From assembly GCF_008831285.2 (NCBI RefSeq), contig NC_045145.1:14010802-14074801 (forward strand): DNA of 64,000 bases, in the 5' to 3' direction. Position numbers and translations under genes: made by a program. This document shows positions 11,913 through 24,500 of this stretch, piece by piece. The DNA is from Nymphaea colorata. Lineage: Eukaryota; Streptophyta; Magnoliopsida; Nymphaeales; Nymphaeaceae. Below the pieces are notes generated by a model that had not been told where the DNA came from, ran no database searches, and saw only the letters and a program-made list of their open reading frames with translations. How positions within the stretch are numbered: position 1 is the stretch's first letter; every line of letters starts with the position of its first letter.

Positions 11913-13297
11913 CCTGTCGAAAAAGGACATGTCAAATGTCAAAGCAAAGAAACAGAGGTCCAACAACAGGGCTCAGCCTAAGCCCGATGGATAAGGCAAC
12001 CAACGTCACGTCACGTCATTTTGACAAGCAAAGCCCACAAAGCACTCTCCACAAGAGGGCTTTGCTCTGACCTGAATCACTTCACTCAAATGGTCAAGAA
12101 GGGCCGGGGCCTCTCTTTCTATCTGACAGGACAAATCCAATAGGAAGTTTGGGGAGACAGGTGCAGTAGAGAGGTCCCCCACTTCGATTCCCGTCCCATT
12201 AGCATCTCCAATTCGAGAGAAGGGATGAGTCCTCAAGGTCTTTTCGGTCCTCCGCCATTTTGTTGTGGACCTACTGACCGACCAGCTGCGGAGCTCACCC
12301 TTTTGTTTGGTGGTGCACTTGTATGTCATTAATACTCACTTGATCTTATAGAAATGTCAGGACTCTGTTTTAAAGGTCTAATTAGTCATGACCTTTCAAG
12401 AAGGTCAAGTAAGTACTAATGACATTTTGTTGTAGAGGAAGCTTCTAGGACGAGTTGCTTCTCCCCTTCGCCACTCTCTCCTCTTTGGCTCCAAAAGCTC
12501 TTCGAGCTTTCGGGTGAGCTTACGCGGACTCTCCGCCTCTTTGATTGGTAGGAGGGCGCCCTACTTAAGCGTCTGTTTGCATAGGTTCGTGCACTGATTT
12601 AAGTTCAATAATACCAGGGGTGAGTACATCGAACCCATATTCCGTCTGACCATGAGCGGACTGTATAGCACTCGCAACGTTGAAAGGATGCATTAGGGAA
12701 CGAGCAAAGTGAAGAATGACGTCAAGGAACTGGTCTGATGGTCGGGCGCATTTATCCAAATCCTCCACTGCATCCAGGATCACAAGTGGAACGCTAAGCC
12801 CAAAGCAAGGGCCTTTCACTCGTTTTTTGGAAGAAAAAGAAGGCGCGGCCGTTCGGTCGCCTATGATACGAGGGCCAATGGGTCAAAAATTGGTTTGTGC
12901 CGCAGGTGTGGAACGATCTACTCTACACAGGTGTGGGCTTCATCCTTTTTTTCCAAGAGGTCGAAGGTTGCTAATTTTTCATAATGAGTCCTGACCTTTT
13001 TGGATCCTGACTTTTTCATAATGAGTCCTGACCTTTAAAGAAAATCCTCACATTTCCATCACCTTTCCATGAATTTTTGTATGGTCAGCACCAGCGAAGC
13101 GTGAGGGCTTTGCTCGCTGGTTGCTCGTGACGCACGGATAGCTGATAGAGTTCACCCTTGCGGACTTTTTCATGAAAAGTGATGGAAAGGTTATGGAAAG
13201 GTCAGGACTTTCTTTATCTTCTCGGTCATATAATCTCTCAGAGGCATCCTCCTTCCTTGGCCAGGGAAGCTACACCCGAAGGGTAAGCATCATGAAC

Positions 13298-13435
13298 TTC
13301 TATTCCACTTTGGCCAATATGAGTTCACCTGGTATTAAGAACTTTATTAGGGAATTTCCCATCTTAGTAGGAGCTTTCCAAAGAAATAGATTACTAGCCA
13401 CATTAGCATCTTTTTGGTTGATTTTAGGCACGGCG
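13298..13435 (+). pseudogene. nad4: nad4 fragment (mitochondrial NADH dehydrogenase subunit 4)
   Basis: Forty-six codons read as a degraded piece of plant mitochondrial NAD4, the proton-pumping subunit of respiratory complex I. The landmarks are STLANMSSPG, then EFPILVGAFQRN, then LATLASFWLILGTA. From knowledge of the family this is a central-to-late transmembrane part of the roughly 495-residue protein. Several normally invariant residues are changed and both ends are lost: the upstream frame does not read as NAD4, and a stop follows immediately. It is a relic within the insert, not a gene. Confidence 0.8.
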
Positions 13436-13660
13436 TAACATGACTGTTCTAGGCTGTCAAGTTACGGCTTCGGAACTTGACTCCAGAGGGCCACCCACCT
13501 TGCAATGGTGATGGTCCGTAGGACCGTGAACGGATTCGCCTCTGGCCTCTAGGCATGTCGGAACCGCATGAGTTCATCGGGGTGGAGCACGGTCCGCGAA
13601 AATCGGCTCTACTTCTGGTACTGTCAACTGATGAGAAAGAGCCATCTCGCTACCATTTGA
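13436..13660 (+). other. Group-II-intron-like sequence after the nad4 relic
   Basis: Directly after the nad4 fragment comes GC-richer, hairpin-prone sequence starting GCGTAACATGACTG, which resembles a mutated GUGYG-type 5' end of a plant mitochondrial group II intron. The known nad4 introns that I can place are not at this codon, so the junction may be a rearrangement. No catalytic domain V was identified. Confidence 0.35.
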
Positions 13661-15194
13661 GTCAGAATCCAAATAGGTCAGGACTCTTTTGAAAGGTCAG
13701 GACTCATTACTCTCCCTTTCTGTAGAAGGCTGAATCAAGACTCGCGTTCACACCTTTGGAAAAGTGACGAAAACTTTTGAATGTCTATTTTTTTTTTTAT
13801 AGAAGGGGAGGGGGCAGTTCGCCTTTGGAAACTCCTTTGTCATTGACAAAGTCAAAAAGACAAAAAACAAAAGAAAAGCCAAGGACAATGGCGAAGCTTC
13901 TAGAATGCCGAGAGACTCTTTGAGTAAGCGAAGCTTCTAGCAAAGCAAAGTAGACTCAAAGGGGGGTTTATTGTCTTAAGCTTCTTCTGTTGTGATAGTC
14001 GTCAGGCATGATGGGTTGAATGCCGACCACTACGCTAGTGCAATGGCTTAGAAAGCGAGCTTCCTAAGAGCAGTGAGTTTCGTAGACTCTTGTAGGCTCG
14101 TGTAGACGATCACTCTACGCTCGTTTGGATCCTGACTTTTCCATAATGAGTCATGACCTTTAAAGAAAATCTTGACCTTTCCATCATTTCTATAATCTCA
14201 TTTCCTGAAGAAGCACTAATGCCAACTATCAGATTGAAAACCATTTCCGTCAGTGCTTCGCTTTGCGAGTTCCCTTCTTTCAGAAAGCACTCCTTTCAAT
14301 CTGATCTTGAAGGTCCTTCTGAATGGAATGCAGGAATGAGCAATAGTAGGATTGTTGGAAGCTCCGCTCACGTCCGAACAGGTCTTGAGCGCCTCGCCTT
14401 CCAACGGACTTGCTGCAGCGATTCCAATATCATTCCATAGCAAACGAGAAAGAAGGGTTCCATTGGGGGTGGGACCTTTCATTATGCTGGCATAATGAAG
14501 GCTGGAACGTGGGAATTCGAGGTCTCATGAACTACTACATTCGTCTTGTTCGTGGACAAATGATTTCCGGTCAGGCCTATGGATGAACTGAACGCACTGT
14601 ATTTTCGATAGCCCAGGAGGACGACATCCTTCCACCATGCGATTAAGTTGTCCAAGCCCTTCCTTTATCCCTTCATGCCTTGCAATTAGTCCTGCTTTTA
14701 ATAAGATCAAGTGAGTTAGTCCTGACCTTTTTGGATCCTGACTTTTCTATAATGAATCTTGACTCTTAAAACAGAGTCCTGACCTTTCTATAAGGTCAAA
14801 TGAGTACTAATGGCATATAATTGCAATGAGTCTTGACCTTTCAAAAGAGTCCTGACTTTTTTGGATCCTGACTTTTCCATAATAAGTTCTGACCTTTAAA
14901 GAAAGTCCTGACCTTTCCATCATATTTTCATCATTGTCTTTCCATGAGTTTGTGAGCTTATGGAAAGGTTATGGAAAAGCTTGACCCATAGACGCTTCTC
15001 CAGCTCTCGCAAAAATGGTATGGGAGTCGTCATCGGAGGGACTTCCCGAATGACTGTACCAGGAAATTCTACCGTACTCCATGCAGCTATGGGTGCTAGT
15101 TCAGGATAAGCCCATGATCTTGTATACAACATCCACACCAGTTTCCCTTGGGGCTTGATTGGCTCAAGAAGACGACAATCAACATGAAAGAGTG

Positions 15195-15302
15195 GTCTAT
15201 TGCCTAAGCCGAGTGCTCACTGGACCCGAGCTACGGTACCCTCCAGTCGATCGAATGTGCCTCTCTCTGTTTGATGCAAAAAAAAAGCTACGCCAAATGG
15301 GT
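15195..15302 (+). mobile_element. Ty3/Gypsy RNase H fragment
   Basis: One open stretch reads VYCLSRVLTGPELRYPPVDR and then MCLSLFDA, the boundary of reverse transcriptase and RNase H in plant Ty3/Gypsy polyproteins (family pattern LTGPE.RY.P.E..CL.L). It ends without the rest of the domain. Confidence 0.75.
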
Positions 15303-15478
15303 TGACAAGTCAAGCTTATTGGAAAGTTCGATCATAAACTTTTCAAGTGAATACTAATGGCATTTTGTTGTATAGTGAGTACTAATGACATTTTGTTGTC
15401 AAGTGAGTACTAATGGCATTTCATTGCAATTAGTCATGACCTTTTTGGATCCTGACTTTTCTATGAAGCAAGAGCAAC

Positions 15479-15604
15479 ATGCGACGGGCAATACAAAAGA
15501 TTTTAAGAGAGGTTTTGCACACAAGGATGGAGGTGTCTGTTGATGATCTAGTCGTTCAGTCTAGAAAGCGGCAAGATCATTTCGACCATCTTCGAAAAGT
15601 CAGG
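15479..15604 (+). mobile_element. Ty3/Gypsy reverse transcriptase fragment
   Basis: This stretch reads RRAIQKILREVLH, then EVSVDDLVVQSRKRQDH, then LRKV. It is the catalytic block around the YVDD motif of Gypsy RT, with Tyr replaced by Ser. In an intact element RT precedes RNase H; here it lies downstream of the RNase H fragment, so the two pieces have been rearranged. Confidence 0.75.
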
Positions 15605-15941
15605 ATCCAAAAAGGTGAGGACTAATTGCAATTCAATGCAGTATTAATGGCATTTTGTTGTCGAGTGAGTACTAATGGCATTTCATTGCAATTAGTCCTG
15701 ACCTTTTTGGATCCCGACTTTTCCCACGAGATGCTCTTTTCCCACCACCCCCTTTCTTTTTCATATTTAGACTGGTTTGCCCTTAAGCAGTTGATCTTTG
15801 AATGAGTTTCTGATTGGTTAAGGGAGGCCTTTTCCGCCTTAGTGCCTATCTTTGAAGTTAGTACTGAAAGTGGAAGGACATGGAAAAAATCAGATTAATG
15901 AATATGAGCAATATCGGTCAGCCATCAACTTTGAGTTTGCG

Positions 15942-18120
15942 TCAGACCTATCTCATCAGTCAAATAAACCATTAATCGTACACTCGCACGAGTCATCTAG
16001 GCTGTCATAACATAGCAATTTGTTTTCATTTATCTGCATTTTAAAGTTTCATGTCAATTATATCGATTCATGAGCAAAAGCCAACATTATATATACTTTC
16101 ATGATTATTAAATCACACGCCATAACCTTATGTTTGGGTTGAACCGAGTTGATGCACGAGTCATCATCCAGGCTGTTATATATCTTTTAAATTAAACTGT
16201 TTATAAAGCAGGTGTGAAGAAGGTACAAGCTTATTATCAAATAAGTTGCGCTCGCCTGACCCGGGCTTTAAATTAATAGTTCAGGTATGGTTTGGTGAAT
16301 TAGCGAAGTGAGCATTGAACATGTCTGGTTGAGTTTCACAGCCCTATTCAACAAACGGCCAAATTGTTTGAGAAAAGAGAAAGGCTACTCAAAAGACAGG
16401 TACCAGAATCAGCTAAGGTAGTTTCCCAATTGTGTTCCCCATGCATTTACTTGTGCTGCGTCAATGGAGGAATAGTGTTGGTACCTCCACCTGATGCCCT
16501 CGTCTTTCTCTGATTTAACATACTTAATTGGTTGCTTTGAAGTTTGATCTCAGCAGTAGCAGAGGACTTTTCGTACTGCTGATTTTTCCTCAGGCACTGA
16601 GGCGTATCTTCTTTTCCGAAGATTATAGAATTGGGGTCGTTGACAATGCAGCTCTTATCAAACATGGAGGAACAAACGTTTGGGTAATAATCTCACACAT
16701 GTGCCTCGCATTTTCATTTTTCTTATATGGGTCTACCGCCGCTCCCTTTCATCGTTGCTCTTTCGATGCAAAGACTGAGCTCCCAACTCTTATTTCAAGT
16801 CAATCAATGAAAAAAATCAGGAAGGGAACAATACAAAGCATCGTGCAAAGAGCTAGGTCCTCTGGCCATTCAACCACCAGGAAACAGACACCACTCCTTC
16901 ACAAAATTTACCGAGACAAGTAAGACAAGCAATTTTAGAACGTCGCAGCCAGGATTAATTTCTATACGATGGATAAACCCTAGTCCTGTTAATTTCTTTC
17001 TTTTCACTAAAAGCCCTACCTTCACCTTGTGTAATACAAGTTAATTAGCTTAAGACTTCCAAACTGACAGAGATGAAGAGTTCGATACTTAACGTTATAT
17101 ACAGCCATAGGTATAATCATGTAAGCATCCTAAACCCCACAGCCTGTCTCTACCGTTCGCAACCGATTGATAATTTTAAAGGGGATACACTGATCACAAA
17201 ACTGAACAATTTAATATCACGCAAAAAACAAGAGACTATTTATATAACAAGACGGCTTCTGTCGTCAGGCTGTCAGACCACAAAGCGAAATTGTCTCGAC
17301 CAATTTAAAGTTGCCCATTTGACTAGACTACTTACAATGAAAAAGGGGTTTCGAAGAAGGCACGCCGGATCTAATTGACATGAAATTAAATTTGGTGAAT
17401 AAATTAATTAGAAGCTCTACTTAAGTCATGAAAGTCCAGCCCTTTAGTTTAATTAAATATTAAGCACTTGGTGTCGGGTAAACATCGGCTGTTGATCTCT
17501 TCTGTCGAACAGCAACAGCAACGTCCGGTCCTTCCGATGCATAAAAGATGTTTATTATATGGAGAGATCCTGATTACAGTACTTTCTAAGCACTTAGCAA
17601 ACAAAATGTCGTGCAAGAATGTAAGCACTGCTACCCTACTCATCATGATGGTCAGCGTCCGGTCTCTTGATTCAGTAGACAATGGGAAGCACAGAAAACA
17701 TTTTGAATTTGAAGGGCTCGACGCTCTTTGAGATTTGTTGTTTCCCCAAACCATGGCCCCCAAATAACGTTGGTATCGTAGTTTCAACAAAACCAGTCAT
17801 GCTTTTAGACATATACAGCCTTAAATGAAATGAAAATACTGAGAGGAGATAGAGAAAGTACCGTTCTTCAAAAGTTTATGTCTCCGATCTCTTGCCAAAT
17901 TTGCTGAATCTTAATTCGCTTGAGCTCCAGGGACCTCCTCATGCGCCAAACGCTTCTATCTCTCTCTCTCCCACCGTCTTACGGAGGGTCCCTTTTCGCG
18001 AGGATTGATCCCTATAGATAGTTAAAGGTACTCTTTGACGGTCGATCACCTTAAATAGTTAAATATGTATAGTATTATTTAGGAGGTTAATTAAATAGGT
18101 TGCAAAAGAAGAAATTATTC
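15942..18120. other. End of unit 1, no gene recognised
   Basis: Duplicated at about 30253-32467. It contains several short frames on both strands, for example minus-strand 16447-16590 and 17449-17790. When the two copies are compared these frames gain stops or non-synonymous changes, so none is supported as a gene. Confidence 0.4.
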
Positions 18121-18740
18121 AAGTAGACGTGCTACAACTGGCCCCATCTAGACGAACACATTTCTAGGTTTTCATGTGGAAGACAGGAAAAGCAACCTGC
18201 GAACATTTTCTACTGTGAGGAAAAGATTTCCAAGATCTGGTTTCTTCAAAATGAATTTCTTCTAGTGCATTCATGGTGGTACTGCCACAATATTCAGTAA
18301 CAGAAGATCTCAGACTTAGAAAACATTGCCTGTCAGGATATGTCAATTTTCTAACTTGAGTCATGCAACGAAAATAAGGTTGATAGAGTTTGGCATCTTT
18401 CCGCAGTTCTATCCTTTAAGTGTCGCCATGTCGCCGATTCTTCTATTGTAAAGCACGGCGTCGATATGGAAAACACAATCTTCTTTTGTCAAGTTTTATA
18501 TTTTCCTGTTTTCACCAACATGTCAGTTAGCACCGTTGCCAACAATCACTGCTTCACCACCTTATCTTCGTTGGCTATGTCTCATCAGGCATTGTAATGA
18601 CCAGCATCGGCTAAGGCTGTTGTGTTTGTTTTACTGCAGATCAGTGATTTGAGATCTTAAGATTTCTAAGGTCAGACCACTTCGTTCTTCACCTTAGATT
18701 TATGGTTTTTAATTTAGGCTAGCAACACGCAGTCTCGAAA

Positions 18741-19134
18741 CTAAAATCCAAAGCTATCAACTCCAACCTTAAAGACCTCATAACCGGTGGGGTGATTTTT
18801 TGTCCCACAAAACTGACATACCATTTGATTTTCGTAACCATGACTTTCCTGTCCTTTTTCTGTCCTTGAGTCCACGGTCACTGCGGCCGCGACCATATCC
18901 ACCATGGCCATGTCCAAGTTGAACAAACATGGCAATGGACGATGAATCAAGTTGAATGGGACATTTCTTTAGAGAAGTTGAAGTAGCACTCTTGATTAAG
19001 AAGCAAGTCATAGAGCTCCGCAAATGTGGGCAGAGGTTTGAAGGTAGAGACCTTTGTAATAAAACTTTATAATCACACGGTAGCCCATTTAAAGTATGCA
19101 TGCAGCACAATATCGGAGTCCGAAACAGTTTCAT
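18741..19134 (-). mobile_element. Ty1/Copia gag relic, unit 2
   Basis: Duplicate of the relic at 2440-2800, with the same gag motifs on the minus strand (MFVQLGHGHGGYGRGR followed by CQFCGTKNHPTGY, a partial zinc knuckle). Broken by frameshifts and not functional. Confidence 0.65.
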
Positions 19135-21583
19135 TTAACAGCTTCAAGAGAGTCCACCAAAAATTTAATGTGATTAAAGAAGCATAATCTTGTCTTCCTT
19201 CTTGCTTTTTGTAAATCACGTAAAATATCAATATTGGAATGAGATGCATGGGCCTTGGCCAACGGTGTCCATGCCTCTTGAGCTATATCATAGCATATAA
19301 TTTGTGCAAGGAGGCTTCAACTGATTTTCCTTGATTTCTCAAATACAACTTAACTTGCTCCTGATTATAGATAGCGGAAACTCTTCCTTCAATACTTTTA
19401 ACTCCGCTGCCAAGAGCTGTTGCTGCCCTCGCAAGTGATATATGGCGGTGAATTTGCCATAGCCACTAAAAATATTTATACCAGTGATTTATTTTTTATT
19501 TTTTTTGCAGATATCGATTTATATCGGCACTATCCCACGCTGATTTTGTTCACTTCTAGCTTTCCTTTTCTTTAAGGAAACTTCCCATATAAAGCTGATG
19601 ATGTTTACAATTTATTTGACATTGTGGTAGTCTCCAGCTACTGCTAAGAATAATATGTACAGATATATGCTAAGCAAAAACACGATATTTACAGCTATAT
19701 ACAAAAGAAGGAAGAATGATAATTACATAAAAAATTTGAAAATCACTTATCTGATCCATCATTATCCAGTCCAGTATCGGAAAGGAGCAAAGAAACTAAG
19801 CCAGACGACAAACCACCTGTGTTGATCGAAAAAAGAGACAATGCATAGAAAATTCAATTGCCATAAAGCGAAGACCATCCTCTTAGATTAGATTGACATC
19901 ATCACTTAAGCGCCCCATTATAGGAGCAAATTAAGATAGTTTCAGTACAATAGTGCAAATAACCTCGCAGTGTTCCTGTCGAGCACGACAACAATAGCCT
20001 TCTGCAACATTCATCGTGACTTTGACTGAGGAACCCATCAGACCCATGGCTACCCACCGTACCATACCGAGGGGATGGCCTTCCATTCCATCTGAACCAA
20101 CTGCATCAATGTTGAATTAACATGATCGCCTCCACATGGTCAGGTCACCACCATATTTATTGCCCTCAACCATCAAGTTTCAGCGTTCCGAACATCAAAG
20201 TGGAAAATGGCCTCCACAAAATTAACTGATCGCTTGAAGGTATGTGAGTAAAGAAAATTTTGCCTTCCGCACAAGAACGACAAACCAAGTCTATTAATTT
20301 GTAGTGCAACCTCCCCAAGAAGAAAGGTATGATCAGCTAAATTTATTGTTCAAAATACAACTATGATCACTAGGAATGTCGTGGGAACATCTGCATCTTT
20401 TCACATATTATAAAGAAACGGCGAACTCATTTTGGAAAAAGTTGAATCTGGAGAGGGAGGAGAGAGACAGAGCATGCACAGTGTCGACATTTTTTTGGGT
20501 ATTTTAGTTATGAACACTTTCAGCATTATTCGCGGTTGAACGCGTGACATGCTCAGGGCGTGAACGTGGTTGATACGGTGCACCTTATATTATATTAAGG
20601 TGCATGCTAACGTGAAATTTTGTGCGCCAACATGGTTAATGATGAAATTACCTTTATTCACACTAAAAAAAAAATTTACAAATAAATTTAGAAGTTGAAA
20701 AAAACTAAAAGACTACAATTTTTTTAAAAGAAAAATTACCAAAATGTCCAATCTGCTCTTAGGTGGGACGTAAGTTGCATGTCCAATATCGCGAACTAAC
20801 TCATGCACAGAAGTATAATTGGTACGTAAGTGGGTTCTTCCTGAAATTTGTGAAAAATAAAGCCATGATATATAGGTTAAGTACCGCTAATGGGCCCTTT
20901 AATTGGTAACCTAAGGAGAGAAAAGTAATCCATATTTGATTTTGTTTTCATCTTGCGTCGATTCAGAATATCAAATTAGCAAGGCAACGTCGAATTCGTC
21001 CATGCTCGTCGTTGCTAATTATGTTGGTATGTCTTTTGCTATAAGAGAAAGGCCTCGTACTAAACTTTATTCATTTTCTAGATCGAAGACAACATGGAAG
21101 TGACCATGACGCTATAACGGCAAAAATGGAACGGTGAGAAGGAAAAGAAACTCCTCCCTACAAAAATTAAAATGTCCCTCACGCAACCCAACACCCACGG
21201 CGCTCTATAATGTTCTTGGTATATCTTGTTAAGGTGTTCCTGAAAAGAGTCTATCCTGATATATAGTCGTCTACGTGAGTAGCCATTATGATCAGTTTAA
21301 AAGACACCCTTTATTCCTCTGCCTCACGGAAGTGGGCTGGCGAGGATGCCGGACCACGTAACATTTTCTCTCTTTCTCCATACCTTGCTTTCATTCACAG
21401 CCGCCAAATGGCCTCATGAACAACCCAAAAACTCTATGATCTAACTGAACTATCACCAAATGTACGATACGTTGCAGTGTACAGCCTGAATCCTGAAGTG
21501 TCTCATCATGATCATCCGTCTCTTTCCCACTTTGAAGCATCACAGAAGATCCGAGGCTAAGCTTTCACGGTGTAGCGCTGAGC
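19135..21583. other. 3' flank of gene B, no gene recognised
   Basis: Copy of 2801-5118, with AT-rich indels and no conserved coding frame. Confidence 0.5.
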
Positions 21584-24500
21584 CTACTTGCCTGTCGAGT
21601 CTGGGACCTTCCATCTGTCCACTCGATGGTAGGCCTTCCGTGCCTGAAAACAAGTCAAATAAATACTTTAGTCAAAAGAGAAGCAACCGATACAAGACCA
21701 CAAAAAAACTGGCCTGACACGACCGAGTTGCTTTGGTAATTGGGTCTTAATTCCGTTTCAAAAGCTCGGAATAGATCCGCCATGAACAACCATTTCATGC
21801 TTGTTTACCAAAGGAATATTCTCTGTGGTTCACAACGCAAAGCTGAGTTGTATCTAAATTTAATCTGGTTTGACTTTTTTATCAACATTAGTTTCAGAAA
21901 GATGTGAAGTGGAGTGTAGCAGATGGGATTTTGAGGGTAGCTAGCCACCTCCTTCTCCCAATCACAGCGGATTGTGATAACACCGAGAATGATGGTCTGA
22001 ACAGCAGTCCCGCCAATCATACCTCCCCAAATTCCCTGCACCACCAATTACAGCCTTTCGCATTAGAGTACTTACATTTGCAGACGGGGGACGTTCAGTA
22101 GAGAAGCTAAATCTATAAAGAGAAGTAAATAACTGAAAGAGGAAGGAAACATCGGGTGATCATAAGGAAGGGCGGAAGCACTGGTTATCTCAGGGGCACG
22201 CCATTGTGGAGTCTGACCAAGTCTGGTTGAACTGTGGATTTGTCATCCAACGAGTCATAATAAGAAAGGTCCAAAGAGAAACAGTGAAGAAGAAGACTCA
22301 CGGCAACGCCCAGGTGGAAGACCCAGCCTAGAACCGCGCCCACCGGAAGACCGATAATGTAGTAACAGCCCACGTTTATGTACGCCACAAAAGCTTGCCA
22401 TCCCGAACCCACCGCTACACCTGATCAGAAAATAATAATACAGACACACCCAACGTTACCCTAGACACAAAGAGTCTCTGTCTCTCTCTCTCTCTCTTTG
22501 ATATACAAATATATGTCTGTGTGTGAGTGTGTCTGTAAAGAAGAAAAGAGAAGGGAAATTAGGGGAAGTAAATACCAGAGAGAATGGGCTGGACGCTGTT
22601 GAGAAGGATGGTGAAGGCGAGGAGAACGGCCAATTTGGAGGTGGCGGCGAGGACAACGGCGCTGGAGGTGAAGAGGAGCGCAAACTTGTTGTGAAGAATG
22701 ACGATGAGGGCCCAGAAGAAGAGGCCGATGACTGTGGAGGTGAGCACCGACACGATGGTGGCGAACCTTGCGCCTTTGCCGTTGCCGGCGCCCAACTCGT
22801 TGCTCACCCTCACCCTGCAACCATCACCCACCAGCCACCACGTCAATCCCACGCTTCTTTCCACGGTCCCACCCATTAAAGCCCTTTCCCATCCTACCAC
22901 CCACCACACCCGTAGCCATTAAAGAGCTCTGGTTTCATTTAATTTTGCTCGTAAAACATTCATATTTATATGGCAAAAGACCATGTGTTTTATTTTTACA
23001 CCCAAGTTTTTGGACCGGAAGATGACGTCCATGTGAGTAACTTATCGACAGAATGCAAGCCGCTGATTGCCTATTAACGGTCAGTCAGCCTAATGTAAGT
23101 GAGGGTGCTCTCTCTTTTCCCCTTCGTCTACTGACTAACTCAAGCTACCCTGTAACTTAAGATTACTTGGGTGGTAAAGAGAATAATGGACGCCCAAATG
23201 CTAAAAAGAAGACGATGAATGCAGAAAACCTTCACAGATCGAGACGGATTCAAAATATGGCTACCCATGTGGGTTACTGTTGAGAAAAAAACTTGATTAT
23301 CCACTTATGTTTGCAAGAAACTGTACCACTGGCACAGTTGCACCAAGAATACATTAATTAATATCATTTGTTGAACCGCCGGCATCAATCGTAAGTTGGC
23401 AAACAAGTGGTCGCATAGTTGGTGAGTGTTTTTTAAGTAGTAAGTACACTAATTACTCGTGCAATCACACACACGCACACACATTTATGTAGATTTTTTT
23501 TTTTTCATTTTTATTATTGAAAAAATAGGTTGCATGAGTTTACGTACATCTACTTCCTTTTTTAGCAGATGACCACATGGATTCATTTGAACGAGTAGCA
23601 TATTTATATAATTCTAAAATTTAAAAACAAAAACATTAATATATTTAAAAAATAAAAGGAAAATACCATATGAACGTGATGCACTTGTATCTACTAGTGA
23701 ATCAAAATCGACGTGCGATTGACTGGAACTAAAGCCAATCGGCTCAGACCAATTGTATCGAATTAAAGCTCTTTATTTGGACCTTCCCCTTTAACCCCTT
23801 GACCAGGATGGTAAAGCTACTGACGGCACCAACCCCGAAGGAACCGGTGGGCTTTCTTTGGCCTTTACGGCGACTCAAATGGGTTACCATTTGCTCCACC
23901 ACAATATTTTGACTGGTTGGTGGACTGTGAGGTATTCCTATGGTTGGACGTCGCCCCTTCTTTTCTCAGTGGGATTTATGGCACGTCCGGCACCAGAGAC
24001 TGCTCTAGAATTTTAATGCCACACATGTGAACAATTTATAGTGGGCATTACGTACTGATCAACATTGCGTTCTAACTTCTAAGATTTACGGTTCTGGATT
24101 TTGATAATCTTTGTCCTATAATTAATCTCTCTTTATAATATGTTTTGACCGTCCCATTTGTATCCCTAAACCTTGAGTACCGCAGATAGCTAGAGTATAC
24201 ATGAGTCAGGGACGTTTGAATAATTCAAATTCAAAATTCATGCGTCTGATATGGATTTAATGTGGCAAAAGATTAATAGTAAAATCTATGGCTCGTCAAA
24301 CTTAGGTCAGAAATAAGATCCCCACTTGAAATCCGGTTCATCCTATTGGCTAGAGCCCATGTGATATGTATCTACAGAGCGATTTGGAGAACAACAGACC
24401 GCCTGATCTCATTGATAAGAGAGGGGCCGCCCACATTCAATTAACGCTTACTTCACTCGAGTCGAGAACGGGCACATCAAGTGTTCAAGAAGGGCTTCCT

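Larger units (their letters stand above)
12355..15722. repeat. Short dispersed repeat family inside the insert
   Basis: Two linked motifs recur. One is TGGATCCTGACTTTTC followed by ATAATGAGTCCTGACC, at about 12990-13060, 14127-14190, 14719-14795, 14830-14925, 15431-15465 and 15690-15722. The other is GTGAGTACTAATGGCATTT, near 12410, 15350, 15375, 15405, 15645 and 15665. Inverted copies (AAAGGTCAGGACTC) occur near 12355, 13675 and 15600. None is seen outside the insert. Confidence 0.75.
11913..15941. other. 4.03-kb insert of probable mitochondrial origin (NUMT-like)
   Basis: Unit 2 gives the empty site: near 30252 the sequence runs straight from ...ACCCGCTG to TCAGACC..., whereas unit 1 is interrupted at 11912/11942. 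I see no target-site duplication and at most one base of ambiguity at the junction, as expected for end-joining capture of DNA rather than transposition. The insert contains a degenerate mitochondrial nad4 segment, group-II-intron-like sequence, Ty3/Gypsy RT and RNase H fragments in scrambled order, and a short-repeat family seen nowhere else in the window. Gypsy fragments and dispersed repeats are common in plant mitochondrial genomes, so the insert fits a NUMT. Direct transfer of a nuclear mosaic is the alternative. Confidence 0.7.
1713..18113. repeat. Tandem duplication unit 1 (contains MATE gene A)
   Basis: Collinear with 18121-32467 in direct orientation. The left edges match from AAGTAGACGTGCT at 1713 and 18121. 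The right edges match through a GAGGTTAATTAAATAGGTT motif near 18083 and 32440, then diverge. The unit holds a Copia gag relic, MATE gene A, about 2 kb of A upstream sequence, a 4.03-kb insert absent from unit 2 (11913-15941), and about 2.1 kb of unrecognised sequence that ends the unit. By eye most of the two units differ by about 5-10% plus indels, with near-identical islands. Confidence 0.9.

Noticed and set aside
16447-16665. Minus-strand frame ending SGGGTNTIPPLTQHK, present in both duplication units
   Set aside because: Two differences near its end are synonymous, which looked like constraint. Further upstream the unit 2 copy gains a TAG and Ser/Pro and Met/Lys changes, and no further exon or family match is visible.
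17449-17790. Minus-strand 113-aa frame repeated at 31809-32138
   Set aside because: The two copies differ by a frame-changing indel in the second half and show no motif. Conservation is explained by the recent duplication.
22523-22879. Plus-strand 118-aa acidic frame over exon 5 (also at 6021-6422 and 44837-45142)
   Set aside because: It is the antisense of MATE exon 5. Its conservation follows from the coding strand.
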